Shown piece by piece: positions 9,919 through 19,326 of a stretch of DNA of 27,589 nucleotides. The stretch covers positions 33,437 to 61,025 of the forward strand of contig NW_003150777.1 of the NCBI RefSeq assembly GCF_000003605.2. Direction: 5' to 3'. The translations under genes were made by a program, and so were the position numbers. The notes under the pieces were generated by a model, which saw only the letters and a program-made list of their open reading frames with translations, was not told where the DNA came from and did not search any database. The stretch's first letter is position 1, and each line of letters starts with the position of its first letter. This stretch comes from Saccoglossus kowalevskii. Taxonomy: Eukaryota; Hemichordata; Enteropneusta; Harrimaniidae.

Positions 9919-10911
9919 TATAAAGTGGTTAATTATTCACTGGGTTTTAATTAGTCCCTGTTCGGACGAAGTCCGAAAACGGGGACTTATAATTCGGTCT
10001 CCGTCCGTCCGTGCGTCCGTCCGGAGTCATATCTCAGAATCCCTTGAACCGATTCCGTTTATTCTTTGCATGTGCCTAGTACTTTATGTGGGACATATGC
10101 ACATGCAGTAGTTTAGCGATTCGATTCAAAATGGCCGACTGGCAGCCATCTTGTTTTTTGAAAATGTTGTATTTTGGACATGCTTTGTCAGTTGTCATTC
10201 AAACTTGGTACATAGATTATACATGTTAGGATACATGTCCATGACGATTTATTTCACAATTGGATCAAAGATGGTCGACTGGCAGGCATCTTGTTTTTGT
10301 TTTTTTATGCGGTATCTTGGACGTGCTCTGTCAGTTTTCATTCAAATTTGGCACATACATGTACTTTATACATGTTAGGATGCATGTCCATGACAATTTG
10401 TTTCAAAATCTGGTCAAGGATGGCCGATTGACAGCCATCTGACTTTTTGGCCTTACTACTATATTTCCACAATTCATGTACCATTTTCATTCGTATTTGG
10501 CACATCATACATATCAGTGTGTTTCATAATAAGATCAAAGATGGCCGAATAACGGCTGTTTTTATTTTGGCCATATTACTATGACACGAAACACGTGTTT
10601 TGATGTAAATAAACAATCTGTTGTATACGCCACTTGGAACTCAAGTTTTAAGGACACACTCGCGACAACCCCTCCGCTTTAATATGACGAGCACAAAGAG
10701 AACTTAACGGGGACTGTGTCATTTTCAATGACTTGTTTTGTTTATTTCACTGACTGGAAAATGCACTAAATTAAAACCCAGTGAATATGTAAAATTTAGC
10801 ATAGAACACATTATCTAAATGATAAAACCATGAATTTAATACCCACTGAATATGCCTGAAATGGTAAATCAGCGAAATTAAAACCCGGTGAAAATTAGTC
10901 ATTTTACAGTA
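9919..10911. mobile_element. MITE (TTTACAGTA family) interrupted by another element
   Basis: The left piece (9919-9953) ends in ttcactgggttttaatt. Its inverted counterpart appears twice on the right, around 10774 and 10880 (attaaaaccc[a/g]gtgaa). The right end is TTTACAGTA at 10903-10911, the same terminus as the intact MITE at 18518-18718. Copy B of the hairpin-rich element sits between the two pieces (9954-10736), which suggests nested insertion. Boundaries are approximate. Confidence 0.6.
9954..10736 (+). mobile_element. Hairpin-rich non-autonomous element, copy B
   Basis: Begins GTCCCTGTTCGGAC, loop gaa, then GTCCGAAAACGGGGAC, a strong terminal hairpin. A (CCGT)n-like tract follows at 10002-10023. 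The right end has AACGGGGAC (10706-10714), an inverted copy of the start, then gtcattttcaatgacttgtttt, matching the end of copy A. The interior has tandem units about 142 bp apart (gacatgctttgtcag at 10177, gacgtgctctgtcag at 10319), each with an ATGGCCGACTGGCAGCCAT-type hairpin. The interior layout differs from copy A. The open frames at 10151-10442 are repeat sequence, not genes. Confidence 0.8.
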
Positions 10912-11817
10912 AATTGTTTGTTTACATGAAATTTGAAGACGCGCTGCTAGACAGTCACCTCCCTTCAAACACTGCCATAGATTGTTTTGGACCAAACTAT
11001 TAATAACCTGAAACTTATTTATTAAACAAGTGTAGTAATTTTCATATTTTCATGCCATTGGCAAGGACATACGACAATTACGACATAAGTCTATGATTAA
11101 GAATTCATTTCTGCAATCAATATACATGTATTTCTGGTTTAGCAACACATTTGCAACTTTTCACTCAGTTGTGCAGTAATTCCAGCACACATTTCACCAG
11201 AAATTGGTAAACTGTACAGCTGGAAAAATAATTCCTATGATCACCTGGGCAGGACACTGTCTTCCTTTCCTTATGCAGTAAGGCTTCTTCACAGAGTGAC
11301 TCTTTGGGTATTTATGCAGTCACATCTGTTATTTTCATGTTACCCTGTTCTGAGACTGGATATACACCAATATATATTCTTTTATGTACTTGGGTGAGCA
11401 AGGATTTGTGTCGTACACTGAGCTATGGTAAGTTCAATTGATTGATACAGTGGCTGCCACACCATGTGTCTAGAAAACGGTACTTGGGTTCACACGATTC
11501 ATGAGATGTGAAACATCAACAACTGCTCTACTGGTGAGAATGGTATTATTTTACTACACTGAATATGGTGTAGTAGAGTTTTTTGGCTTTATTAAGATAC
11601 TAAATTTTACTTTTTCACAAAAATTAATGCTTACTGTATTCATATTGGGTTTGGTTATATTGTTTTGTCAAAATTCACCCGAATTACTAGTAATAAAAAA
11701 TCCCTTTTTGGCAAGTGTTTCACAGAAAATTGTACAAACAAAATTAAACAACAGATTAGTAGAAAACACAACATTGACTAATTTGCATAAGACCCAACGG
11801 AAACAATGCACCGGCAC
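10912..11817. other. AT-rich non-coding stretch
   Basis: An open frame of 107 codons at 11501-11824 has one hydrophobic segment but is AT-driven, runs into the MITE at 11818 and has no recognised relative. I see nothing else. Confidence 0.5.
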
Positions 11818-12098
11818 GGCTTAGTCTCTTCCACGAAACCCTAACCTTAAATTTTGAACGACCTCAAACATCGCCACGTCACAGAAATAAATTTGTCGAG
11901 AATATTTAGTTTCCGCCTTTGCAGCTCGATTCATTTTTTTGCTGACTGACGTGACAGCCATTTTGGAATTGTTGAACACTGATTCATTTCGTGTTTCACA
12001 GTGTGAAATTTTCTCAGATATTATTAGGCCAATGAAAAAAAATAAGGGTTAGGGCAGGGTCTATGGTTAGGGTTTCGTTTCGTGGAAAAGACTAAGCC
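11818..12098. mobile_element. 281-bp MITE with about 29-34-bp terminal inverted repeats
   Basis: The left end (11818-11846) starts GGCTTAGTCTCTTCCACG and ends in CCCTAACC. The right end (12065-12098) is its inverse, with one substitution and a 5-bp duplication of GAAAC. The interior has no coding capacity. No clear target duplication is visible. The inner edges carry CCCTAA/TTAGGG words. Confidence 0.85.
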
Positions 12099-12325
12099 TA
12101 CAGACACGCGTTAATCTATATTAGTGAAGTCGTTAATTTATTGTATGATTAAACTGAAGATGAAGAGAAAAAAGAGACCTGCGACGACGACAATGCCATG
12201 TACGATATGAACGTGGGAATACGTTCCGTGATAATTTCCGCATACGTTCAAACAAAGGATCTTTTGTTTATTGAGGGGGGCAAGGGTTATTTTCGTTCAA
12301 CGTAATTGCAATATTTTTTTGTTCG
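12099..12325. other. Short non-coding spacer
   Basis: A purine-rich stretch (aagagaaaaaagagacctgcgacgacgac) is followed by sequence whose last part (about 12294-12330) resembles 13291-13326. No gene is seen. Confidence 0.5.
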
Positions 12326-12330
12326 TACAA

Positions 12331-13238
12331 CCATGGAACTATAAACCCCAGGAAGAACAACCACTTCGTTTCCTTTGAACTATGATAGTTGCCGCGATGT
12401 CGAATGTTTATTTTGACTGTGTATTTCGTCGCATTAAAAAATAAGCCGATTTACGCAAATGAACGTTTATCTCCGACTATCTTTCGTAGTATCATAATTT
12501 TATACTAGCTATTATATGTAATGTATTAGCTTAGATTGTTTTTTTTTTTTGTTTTTTTTATTATCTATTTTCTGTTTTGTAACCTTTTATTCCTTTTTAA
12601 ACTTTTGTAACCATTGCCAATCCCTCCGGGGAATGTGTAAGTGTTAATAAAAAAATTATCAAAATTATCGGTCATTTTTGGAGTCAATCGGGCGACTTCG
12701 GGAAATCACATGATCGAGTTGTTTCGGTTATAGCATAAAAAACAATGGTGCCAAGACAAAAATACTGATAAATGAGCGACATTCAACGTGAAAAAAAAAC
12801 ACATTGCCACTTCTGGCAATCGAAGGGAAACACGGAATAAGTCGGGATATCTCGACAACAAACAGCATACGAAACCCCATGTTTCGCAAACTTTCGCAAC
12901 CTTAGTTTTTTGAGTGTTGAAAAAAACAAGAAGTAATCTAAAAACGACATTGAAAATTATGAAAACTCGCTAAAACTCCGACCCGTTGCATGATTTCCGG
13001 TACACTGAAGGTCACCCTGCAGACCGACTTGTTTGCGCATGCGTAGTGAACGAAATATTTTACTGCGCAGATATGAAATTTTTTTTTCAAGTTTTCCGTT
13101 TCCAGCAAAGCGGTTGATAAAGGCGTATCGGCGGCAACTAACATGGCGTATGACTAATGTTGTGGAAACAAAACTAAGACAAAGGTTTTTGTAATCCTCT
13201 TTGTTTCGTTGTTCTTCCTGGAGTTTATAGTTCCATGG
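12331..13238. mobile_element. CCATGG-ended DNA transposon, copy 1 (908 bp)
   Basis: Terminal inverted repeats of 31 bp with a single mismatch (position 17): left 12331-12361 begins CCATGGAACTATAAAC, and right 13208-13238 is its inverse. TACAA stands directly outside both ends (12326-12330 and 13239-13243), a 5-bp target duplication. The interior is CpG-rich compared with its surroundings and shares long stretches with copy 2 at 15881-16267. It carries a 188-bp insertion (12482-12669) absent from copy 2. No transposase motif is present; the 134-codon open frame at 12957-13361 crosses the right end of the element and is unlikely to be a gene. Because CCATGG is its own reverse complement, the exact border could shift by a few bases. 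Confidence 0.9.
12482..12669 (+). mobile_element. 188-bp insertion nested in copy 1, LINE or SINE 3'-end-like
   Basis: Copy 2 reads straight through ctccgactatc|ggtcatttt; copy 1 has 188 extra bases at that bar. The insert holds T-rich DNA, then tgtaaccattgccaatc and gaatgtgtaagtgttaataaa, and ends in a tandem aattatcaaaattatc tail. Related wording (tgtaaccattgcca, a CCCC run, gtatgtgcttattaattaat) occurs at about 25040-25097. A short tail repeat and dispersed 3' end suggest a retroposon. Confidence 0.7.
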
Positions 13239-14254
13239 TACAACGTAAATAGAAAAAATAAATTTCGTAATTCTGTAATCACAGGCTAGACGTACAACGT
13301 AATCAATCAAATATTTTTTTCGTACACTGTAAACATGTGTCATTTTTCTCGGTAGGTACAAGAATTTACATCAAAAAAAAGTCGTAAAGAATATTCCAGG
13401 AAAATTACATTTTCGAAACTGTAAAACGACTAGATGACACAATTCACTGCAAAATTCAATTTTCACTGTAAACTGTAAAAACGTCTTTTTTTCCTTGTAA
13501 ATTGTAAAAAGCCCTTTTTATTTCCCGTAAAACTGTACCAGCTACCCCCCTTGCCACCCCTCTTTATTGTCTCCGTATTCATAAATCCCGAACGACGTAC
13601 ATTCCATTGTTATTTGAGATACACTTGAACCACACTCAAGCAAGCAAACACGTTAATCATGTTTGTACAATGTAACTGTGTCGCTCTACGCTGGCAAATC
13701 GTGGCCTGAAAACAAACATTCGATTCGATTCAGTTCTAACGGAGATTGTTGATCATCGAAATTATCAACTACCCAGACGTGCATACAGTTTTTTGTTAAG
13801 TTCAAAGTCTCAATAAGTTATTTACTTGGCGATCACATGACCAATTAAGGATTGTGCCCAATATGCCATTGATTTTTATTTAGGGTAATGTCTGGGCTTT
13901 CATAAAATATATAGGTTGAAATGGTTTAGAATGATTCTTCTAGGAATTTTATTAACAATTGTACTTACGGAAATCTTGGCCTTAATCAATCACTGCTTTA
14001 GATAAATTAACAGTTAAACCACCAATCAGGCGAGTGGCTGATAAATTCGATGATGAACTAGAATTCTACGCTTTGGATTTTTTAGTCAACGTTTTTTTGG
14101 CAGTCATTCGTCATTGATTCCTCATTTGAAATCGTCCACAGAAACAATAAATCACAAGGGTGGCTACATTCGTGACCACATTCATGACACTCGACGTGTT
14201 GGTCATCAATATGCAGAGAGCAACTTGCTTGGGCTTGAAATAGTTTTTTTTTTT
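13239..14254. other. Non-coding, gtaaa-rich stretch
   Basis: From about 13290 to 13540 there are recurrent short words (cgtacaacgtaa, actgtaaa, cgtaaaactgta), loosely tandem. The rest is featureless. No coding exon is seen. Confidence 0.45.
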
Positions 14255-15132
14255 TAGCTCCGCTGTCGACTTTGTCGAGCAGAGTTTATCATATGAGTGA
14301 TTGTCCGCGTCAATATTTTTGTCGTTTTTACTAAAAAGTAATATTTTCAACTTCTTGTTGATAACCGCAAGTCCAATTGCTTTGATATAATAAATATACC
14401 TCAGATGGACCTCTCAGATTGTTCATTTCGTGATATCTTAAATTTCCGAGTTTTGATGAATATCTTTGTAATTTTTGGTAAAAAGTGAAATTTTTGACTT
14501 CATTTTAAAGACCTCAAGTCCGATTGCTTTGATATTATACATATAGTTATCTCAGATATCTTCAATTCTTTAATTGAAATGTGTTAAGTTTTTTCAAGTT
14601 GATGGAATGGGTTAAACTTCTTTTATAACTTTCCTACCATCAGATTGTAGGGGAGTTGGCCATCTTGAATTTCTTCTAACAACACAGGTTTGTATAGTAC
14701 AATAATCAGTAATATACTCGTGGGTATCATGCAGAGTGGAACACATTTCAGGTAAGTTCAAATGTACAAAAGGAAAACTGGCAAATTTCAATATAAATAT
14801 ACATATAGTAATTATTTTTTAAAATTGTTTTGGTACTAGTAATTGCGAAAGCTAACAAGTTAAAATATACCGAATCACACGTACGTAAAAAAAAACATTA
14901 AAAAAATGCAAAATAATTAAAAAAATAAGTATATAACAAAATACACGTCGTGCAGTACATCAGATTTTAATCAGATTGTCAGAGAACCATCCTATGTATG
15001 TGTGGTATGAATAGCAAGGCAATCCAGCTGACTGTTTTGGAGAAGAATTAGTTTGAATAAAATAAGTTGACGGACGAAAAGTGTGGTCAACCCATGAGCT
15101 CCGCTCGGTCATCTTCGATGACAGCGGAGCTA
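14255..15132. mobile_element. Element with hairpin termini (TAGCTCCGCTGTC)
   Basis: TAGCTCCGCTGTC at 14255-14267 is repeated inverted at 15120-15132 (GACAGCGGAGCTA). Each end is itself a hairpin: on the left, AGCTCCGCTGTCGAC, loop, GTCGAGCAGAG; on the right, GAGCTCCGCT..GTCATC, loop, GATGACAGCGGAGCT. The interior has a diverged direct duplication (aagtccaattgctttgatat near 14370 and aagtccgattgctttgatat near 14515). No transposase or clear target duplication was found. The open frames at 14111-14350 and 14960-15154 straddle the ends and are not genes. Confidence 0.7.
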
Positions 15133-15614
15133 AAAACTGAGTAACACCCCACATAGAGCCTAAACTTTATCACATTCACAATGATTCTTTAATGGTTTTA
15201 TTAAAATAAAATAAAATGAAAAATAAATGGTCCGTTTAAAAAATTGGGAAAATGAATAAACGAAAGAAGCGCTCACTTGGCAGTTTCCCTGCGGGCGCTA
15301 CAGCAAACTGTGGCGTCATTTCTGAACCACACTTTAGTTACTAGTACATTATTCGGGTATAAGTTTGCGTCTCTACTTTTCTGAACCGCCGTGAATACAA
15401 AATACTATGGTAAGGTGCTGTGCAGTCGACAATGACTCAAGAGAAAACTCGAGAGAGGTTAAATGTTAGTCAATTACCAGCGACAAAGTCCTGAGAGGCA
15501 GATGTTTAAGTAAAATTGGCAAATCAAAAATAATTTCACATTATATCTCGCACATAATTATGCTCCGAACATTATCATGTTATTACGAGAATATTGTAAT
15601 TTTATGCAGATTGG
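15133..15614. other. Non-coding stretch
   Basis: No exon or known element is recognised. A short GC-rich patch lies near 15286-15306 (gcgggcgct). Confidence 0.5.
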
Positions 15615-15664
15615 NNNNNNNNNNNNNNNNNNNNNNNNNNNNNNNNNNNNNNNNNNNNNNNNNN
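15615..15664. other. Assembly gap (50 N)
   Basis: A run of exactly 50 N marks a scaffold gap. The true length of missing sequence may differ. Confidence 1.
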
Positions 15665-15875
15665 AAAAATGTTCACTAATCTGAATCGAACAAGGTGCTT
15701 TTGTGAATACACTGAATTCGCCACACTATCGTGAATTGTAGTAGGAGCTCCTAATATCTGCCATGATTCTATGTGACTTTACAATATTTTCAACACAGGA
15801 AATGATTCGTGTTGTAGTTGGTGTATTGGGTTCAGATTATAAACAATGGGCATACTTTCACACATCTTTGATTGG
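15665..15875. other. Non-coding stretch right of the gap
   Basis: Nothing recognisable is seen between the gap and copy 2 of the CCATGG transposon. Confidence 0.5.
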
Positions 15876-15880
15876 TAAAA

Positions 15881-16267
15881 CCATGGAACTATAAACCCCA
15901 GGAAGAACAACCACTTCGTTTCCTTTGAACTGTGATAGTTGCCGCGATGTCTAATGTTTATTTTGACTGTTTATTTCGTCACATTAAAAATTAGGCCGAT
16001 TTACGCAAATGAACGTTTATCTCCGACTATCGGTCATTTTCGGAGTCAATCGGGCGACTTCGGGAGATCACGTGATCGAGTTATTTCGGTTATAGCAATT
16101 AGCATAAAAAAACAATGGCCCCAAGACAAAAACACTGATAAATGAGCGACATTCAACGGGAAAAAAAAAACACATTGCCACTTCTGGCGATCGAAGGGAA
16201 ACACGGAATAAGTCGGGATATCTCGACAACAAACAGCATACCAAACCCCATGTTTATAGTTCCATGG
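15881..16267. mobile_element. CCATGG-ended DNA transposon, copy 2 (387 bp, internally deleted)
   Basis: Same left end as copy 1 (CCATGGAACTATAAAC). The right end (16252-16267) keeps only the outermost 16 bases of the inverted repeat. TAAAA flanks both sides (15876-15880 and 16268-16272), again a 5-bp duplication. It matches copy 1 with few differences from the left end to gcataccaaaccccatg, then jumps to the right terminus. About 340 bp present in copy 1 (roughly 12883-13221) are missing, and the 188-bp nested insert is absent. The deletion joint has a shared gttt, suggesting repair at short homology. Confidence 0.9.
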
Positions 16268-16272
16268 TAAAA

Positions 16273-17124
16273 CAATGCTGTTTGAATGTTGTCTTGCGTG
16301 TCTTGTGGTCCGACAACTATTTTATCACAAGTACTAGTGCTCTCAATAATGATTGGGAATGCAGGTTCTTTTCGTGGTAATTTGTCACATCTGTTATATC
16401 TATTTATTAAGCAACATATCGGATATACAACGAATGTTCAATACGGGAAAGCGTTGTCTTTAAAGGCGATTTGACCAGATTTGTCTGGCACCCTGTCATA
16501 GTTTCAATTATTTCAGTCTATTACTGCATCTAGACCATCATTCCTGTAAACTAAACCAGTATTTTAGTTTGCTTGTAGTTCTGAAGTACATACATGTAAT
16601 AGAAATGTACAAGGTTACGTTCTTTTGTTTTGTTTTTCACAGCAACACAAAGTACTAGAAGTACGCGAATAAGATTTTAGCACACCTTGTGTGCAAACTG
16701 ATTCATTTCATACATTGCCACGTACATGACAATTTTCTCTCGGCGTCCATTCTTAGGTCGACTGAATTGCATGGAAGTAAATTTAGTAAAAGAAATAATA
16801 ATTAGACGGCAATGTAATTGAGTAACTGTAGACGTTCACTCATTCACGTAATTATTGTTTGAAAATGAGCTGGCCTATTGGAAGCAACATGTACCGAATG
16901 ATAATTCTGGCTGATAACAGCCATAATACGAAATGTGGCCATGACACCGTGACGGTTCAGTCCACAAACAAATTTCATCTCGATATTTCTTGGCAACAAA
17001 TGCACTAGAGTACAGTTGGCATCAAACGAACACCATTCTCTGCATTTTAGTCTGTCCACATCAATACTGGCTACCGATTCATCACCAGAACTTTTACTTT
17101 CCATTAAACATTCTCTGCCATCAC
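16273..17124. other. Unresolved stretch with one protein-like open frame
   Basis: On the minus strand, 17143-16844 is open for 99 codons with cysteines and a non-repetitive composition (CAGDGRECLMESK, CREWCSFDANC). No domain is recognised and no splice partner was found. It may be a chance frame in CpG-rich DNA. Confidence 0.3.
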
Positions 17125-17214
17125 CTGCACAGTACGTTGGCATGGCCTTGTAACTGTTATACTATACACGTCAAATTCCGTTTTATTTTCATATTTAACG
17201 CTGGAGTTTTCCAT
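17125..17214 (-). CDS. Possible first coding exon, unknown protein
   Basis: Speculative. On the minus strand an ATG at 17214-17212 in a fair start context (cgATGG) opens 30 codons that end exactly at CAG|GTGATG, a good donor in phase 0. The peptide starts MENSSVKYENKTEF and has two N-glycosylation sequons (NSS, NKT). The region is CpG-rich, with a CRE palindrome about 70 bp upstream. No downstream exon was found, the unspliced frame stops six codons later, and no relative is recognised. Confidence 0.2.
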
Positions 17215-17281
17215 CGAAACAAGCGCTTTGAGGAGAGCAGATACTGTCCCGCGATACTGTGAAAACGCAACTGTTCCGAAA

Positions 17282-17289
17282 TGACGTCA
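17282..17289. promoter_or_regulatory. CRE-type palindrome TGACGTCA
   Basis: A perfect CREB/ATF consensus lies in a stretch (17160-17340) with roughly a dozen CpG, unlike the AT-rich neighbourhood. This would suit a core promoter, but one 8-mer is weak evidence. Confidence 0.35.
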
Positions 17290-18517
17290 CAGTTTAGCCC
17301 TCTACGGCCAGATCTCGCCATTGAGAGCAACGGTAATAATAATAACCCATTTTCAAACCAGTGTTATGAAGCAGTAAAAGAAGCACAAGACCTATTTTTT
17401 TAATACTTTATCCAGAGGCATCAGACAGTATGAATATAACATAAAATCCCAGCGTTTTGTACCCCTTTAAGAGACTGGAATCTATGATCTTGGCAGAAAT
17501 AAGTAACAGAAACACAACACAATTTGAATATACAGTAGTGGGTTTCTAACTTCCATCGTGATTGTTTATTTGATTTGAAATGAGAATAGAAAACATTCCG
17601 ATAGAAGACAATGTATATATTAAAAAATAAAACTGAACATAAACTATAGTAAATTTACATTTCAATATGTGGAGTTATTATGTGAATTAATATATATATG
17701 TATTAGAATATATGCATTTCAAACTCTGGAAAAATCAGGACTGGAAGAGAAACAAAGTTAAACTTTATATTTTAATAATTTTACATGAAACAAAGGGTCA
17801 AACAAAGTATGAGCTGCCTAGTTGTTACACTACTTGGCATCCCTGGGACAGGGGATCAATTGTTAAATATCTTGCCTCAGTATTCAGTTGAATAGACATA
17901 CAATTCATTGTAAGTTGTCTTCCTACAGATATATTACAAAAGCATGGTCAAATGCCAAGATGTCATCAATTATATTTTGTTCAACTTCATGTTTTCCATA
18001 TTTCAGGTAACCAGAATACCTACAATACAGAATCACCATGCTTCCTTTCATGTGTTTAAGGTAGCTAAGAAATCAGACATTGTGAAACTAAAAATTAACA
18101 CAACCAAATATGTTTAAAGCTTTTACACTTAAAATTACACTTTGCACAGTAACCTCACACGATAAAGATATCCAGTGTGCTCCTATCATAGATTTTTATC
18201 TTGTGTCAAAGATCTATCAAGACTTTTCATTATGTTGCGGTAATATGAATAACATTGCACTTGTAATTAAACAAAAACTGCAGCGTGAATACCGAATATT
18301 TTTCCTGTTTACTAGTGAAATACATATAGTAAGACATGAGAAATACATTAGACCTCACCCCTCAAGCCACCACCAAATATACCAGTATTGACAAAAAAAG
18401 CTACATGTGGTTTTAACACACAAGTTAACCAGAAATTGTCATTTTTACCTCAACACATACAAGTTAACAGTTTTGGCTTACATTTTTTTATCAAGCCCAA
18501 GTAAGGTGAAGATTTGG
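17290..18517. other. AT-rich non-coding stretch
   Basis: No exon, RNA gene or element recognised. Confidence 0.5.
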
Positions 18518-18718
18518 TACTGTAAAACCATTTATTTTCACTATTTGGATGCTTTGTGAAATTTCATGGGGTTTTATTTTCACAAACTTTGCAGGAAGAC
18601 AACAAGCTTCATCGTTAATTTACATAATCACATGGATTTAGTTTAGTGAATTTCACTAAATGGTGTACCAGTATATAGCAAAATTAAAAACCAGGAAATA
18701 ATTAAGGAATTTACAGTA
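18518..18718 (+). mobile_element. 201-bp MITE with TACTGTAAA/TTTACAGTA ends
   Basis: TACTGTAAA opens the element and TTTACAGTA closes it. If the outer TA is the duplicated target, the inverted repeat is CTGTAAA, as in Tc1/mariner-like MITEs. Signature words are accatttattttca after the left end and aaattaaaaacca before the right end. Related copies are at 22875-23040 and 9919-10911. There is no coding capacity. Confidence 0.8.
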
Positions 18719-18934
18719 ATGAAAACCTGTACATAATAATGTATTCATTATGGCATTACATAAATGTGAAGTAATTCATGTCATATTTCATCAACTAAAC
18801 CGCAATATACCAATAGAAGATTAACTCTGGTTGACTGATTCGTATCTTCCCTACATTTTTGTATTAGATGATTTCCAGCAAAACTAGATACATTTTGAAT
18901 TGCAAAAGACAACATGCCATGGAAGTTCAAAAGT
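18719..18934. other. Short non-coding spacer
   Basis: Nothing recognised between the MITE and the 42-bp array. Confidence 0.5.
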
Positions 18935-19186
18935 TACAGGTCTGTATTTAGTTAAATTGGCATGATGAATGTCAAGTACAGGTCTGTATTTAGCTAAATT
19001 GGCATGATGTACGTCAAGTACAGGTCTGTATTTAGCTAAATTGACATGATGAATGTCAAGTACAGGTCTGTATTTAGCTAAATTAACATGATGAATGTCA
19101 AGTACAGGTCTGTATTTAGCTAAATTGGCATGATGAATGTCAAGTACAGGTCTGTATTTAGCTAAATTGGCATGACGAATGTCAAG
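18935..19186. repeat. 42-bp minisatellite, six units
   Basis: Six exact-length units begin at 18935, 18977, 19019, 19061, 19103 and 19145 with tacaggtctgtatttag. Each differs by only one to three bases. Because 42 is a multiple of three, the minus strand stays open through the array (14-residue unit LDIHHANLAKYRPV). There is no splice or domain support for translation. Confidence 0.97.
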
Positions 19187-19287
19187 CAAATTTTCTTGAA
19201 ACTTGGCATGCATATGAAACCACATAAAATGTTGTTTATTCATGTTTCAAAAACTCAAATGACTACCAGTCTGTGATGTGTAAATGA

Positions 19288-19326
19288 AAAGAAAATGAAA
19301 TGAAATGAAATGAAATGAAATGAAAA
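19288..19326. repeat. (AAATG)n microsatellite
   Basis: Tandem aaatg/tgaaa pentamers with slight interruption at the left. Confidence 0.9.

Noticed and set aside
11501-11824. Small membrane protein of 107 residues
   Set aside because: One hydrophobic stretch in AT-rich DNA, no family resemblance, and the frame runs into a MITE.
12045-12075. Interstitial telomere (TTAGGG)
   Set aside because: Only three imperfect words, and they belong to the MITE inverted repeat.
12957-13361. Possible transposase fragment (134 codons, minus strand)
   Set aside because: It crosses the end of the CCATGG transposon and shows no catalytic or DNA-binding motif.
18884-19243. 119-codon repeat protein on the minus strand
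   Set aside because: The frame is open only because the repeat unit is 42 bp; no domain, splice site or promoter supports it.
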